Below are positions 43,079 through 43,388 of a stretch of 43,388 nucleotides of DNA, piece after piece. A model generated the notes under the pieces. It did no database searches, had not been told where the DNA came from, and worked only from the letters and a program-made list of their open reading frames with translations. Position numbers and translations under genes: made by a program. The number at the start of each line of letters is the position of its first letter. The stretch's first letter is position 1. The stretch lies in the NCBI GenBank assembly GCA_021818265.1, contig JAKAEP010000008.1, positions 1-43,388 of the forward strand, given 5' to 3'. The stretch comes from Actinomycetes bacterium. Lineage in GTDB: Bacteria; Actinomycetota; Acidimicrobiia; Acidimicrobiales; RAAP-2.

Positions 43079-43388
43079 ATGGAGCTCCCCGAGTTGCTCG
43101 TCGGCGACGCAGCCGAGTGGCGAGCGTGGCTGGTGGCGCACTACGAGACGTCGCCCGGGGTCCGGCTGGTCCTCGCGAGGAAGGGCGCGACGCAGCCGAC
43201 GGCGCTCTCCTACGACGACGCGCTCGAGGAGGCGATCTGCTTCGGCTGGATAGACGGGCAGCTCTCCCGCCGGGACGCGACGACGTTCCTCAGGCGGTTC
43301 ACGCCGCGGGCTGCCCGCAGCGCGTGGTCCCAGCGCAACGTCGCCATCGCCGAGCGGCTGAGCGCCGAGGGACGCATGCACCGAGCGG
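43079..43388 (+). CDS. YdeI/OmpD-associated family protein, 5' part
   Basis: The frame runs off the right edge after about 103 codons. The visible part starts MELPELLVGDAAEWRAWLVAHY and contains the family block LEEAICFGWIDGQLSRRD followed by FLRRFTPRAARSAWSQRNVAIAERLSAEGRM, which matches the YdeI/OmdA family (bacteriocin-resistance-associated, small alpha/beta proteins, about 190 residues). The biochemical role in the family is unclear. The ATG is fixed by TACGGT at leaderless spacing, and the upstream inverted repeat may regulate it. The C-terminal half lies outside the window. Confidence 0.85.
   Translation, partial: MELPELLVGDAAEWRAWLVAHYETSPGVRLVLARKGATQPTALSYDDALEEAICFGWIDGQLSRRDATTFLRRFTPRAARSAWSQRNVAIAERLSAEGRMHRA

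Overview
The window is a high-G+C, gene-dense chromosomal segment of a mycothiol-using actinobacterium. The evidence is a mycothiol synthase (mshD), an ANTAR response regulator next to polA, a polyprenol-phosphate mannose synthase, a menaquinone rather than ubiquinone pathway, and the actinobacterial order uvrC-rapZ-yvcK-gap-pgk-tpiA-secG. A deep lineage such as Acidimicrobiia fits the divergent gene order (no whiA, split polA-rpsA-coaE block), but that placement is inference.

Region 1 (1-15000) is a mosaic of short convergent and divergent units: the end of a RodA/FtsW gene, a bifunctional-nuclease-family gene, a second divergent SEDS protein, polyphosphate kinase, an LPG-synthase-like membrane protein, polyprenol-phosphate mannose synthase, a maoC-ubiE-isochorismate synthase operon, a VIT-family transporter, mshD, a YgfZ-like protein, a TrpF-like protein without the usual catalytic residues, and a type II fatty-acid cluster (fabD-fabG-acpP-fabF) headed by tRNA-Leu(CAA).

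Region 2 (15000-25500) holds menC, a coiled-coil gene, the ANTAR regulator, polA and rpsA. These are followed by a DUF1801 gene and an oppositely oriented dipeptide-type ABC transporter (two permeases, two ATPases, no binding protein).

Region 3 (25500-39413) is one long co-directional run with overlapping or nearly touching genes: coaE, uvrB, uvrA, uvrC, rapZ, yvcK, gap, pgk, tpiA, secG and an orphan family-5 solute-binding protein. The three excinuclease subunits are contiguous and run straight into central glycolysis and protein export.

Region 4 (39413-43388) is accessory. It starts at tRNA-Leu(GAG), whose 3' end is repeated twice downstream inside a 53-bp imperfect direct repeat. The two repeat copies bracket a lower-G+C islet of about 1.4 kb. 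The islet has a small reverse gene, inverted repeats and one self-contained expression unit: a consensus promoter, a hairpin leader, a strong Shine-Dalgarno, a secreted protein and an intrinsic terminator. Beyond it lie a lipoprotein, a large secreted protein and the start of a YdeI-family gene that runs off the window.

Two regulatory habits recur. Many starts sit 6-7 nt after a TAnnnT -10 element, which predicts leaderless mRNAs. Several convergent gene pairs share one CTAG palindrome as both stop codons. The best candidates for something undescribed are the tRNA-flanked islet, the TrpF-like protein, and the back-to-back palindromic promoter at 5339-5366.
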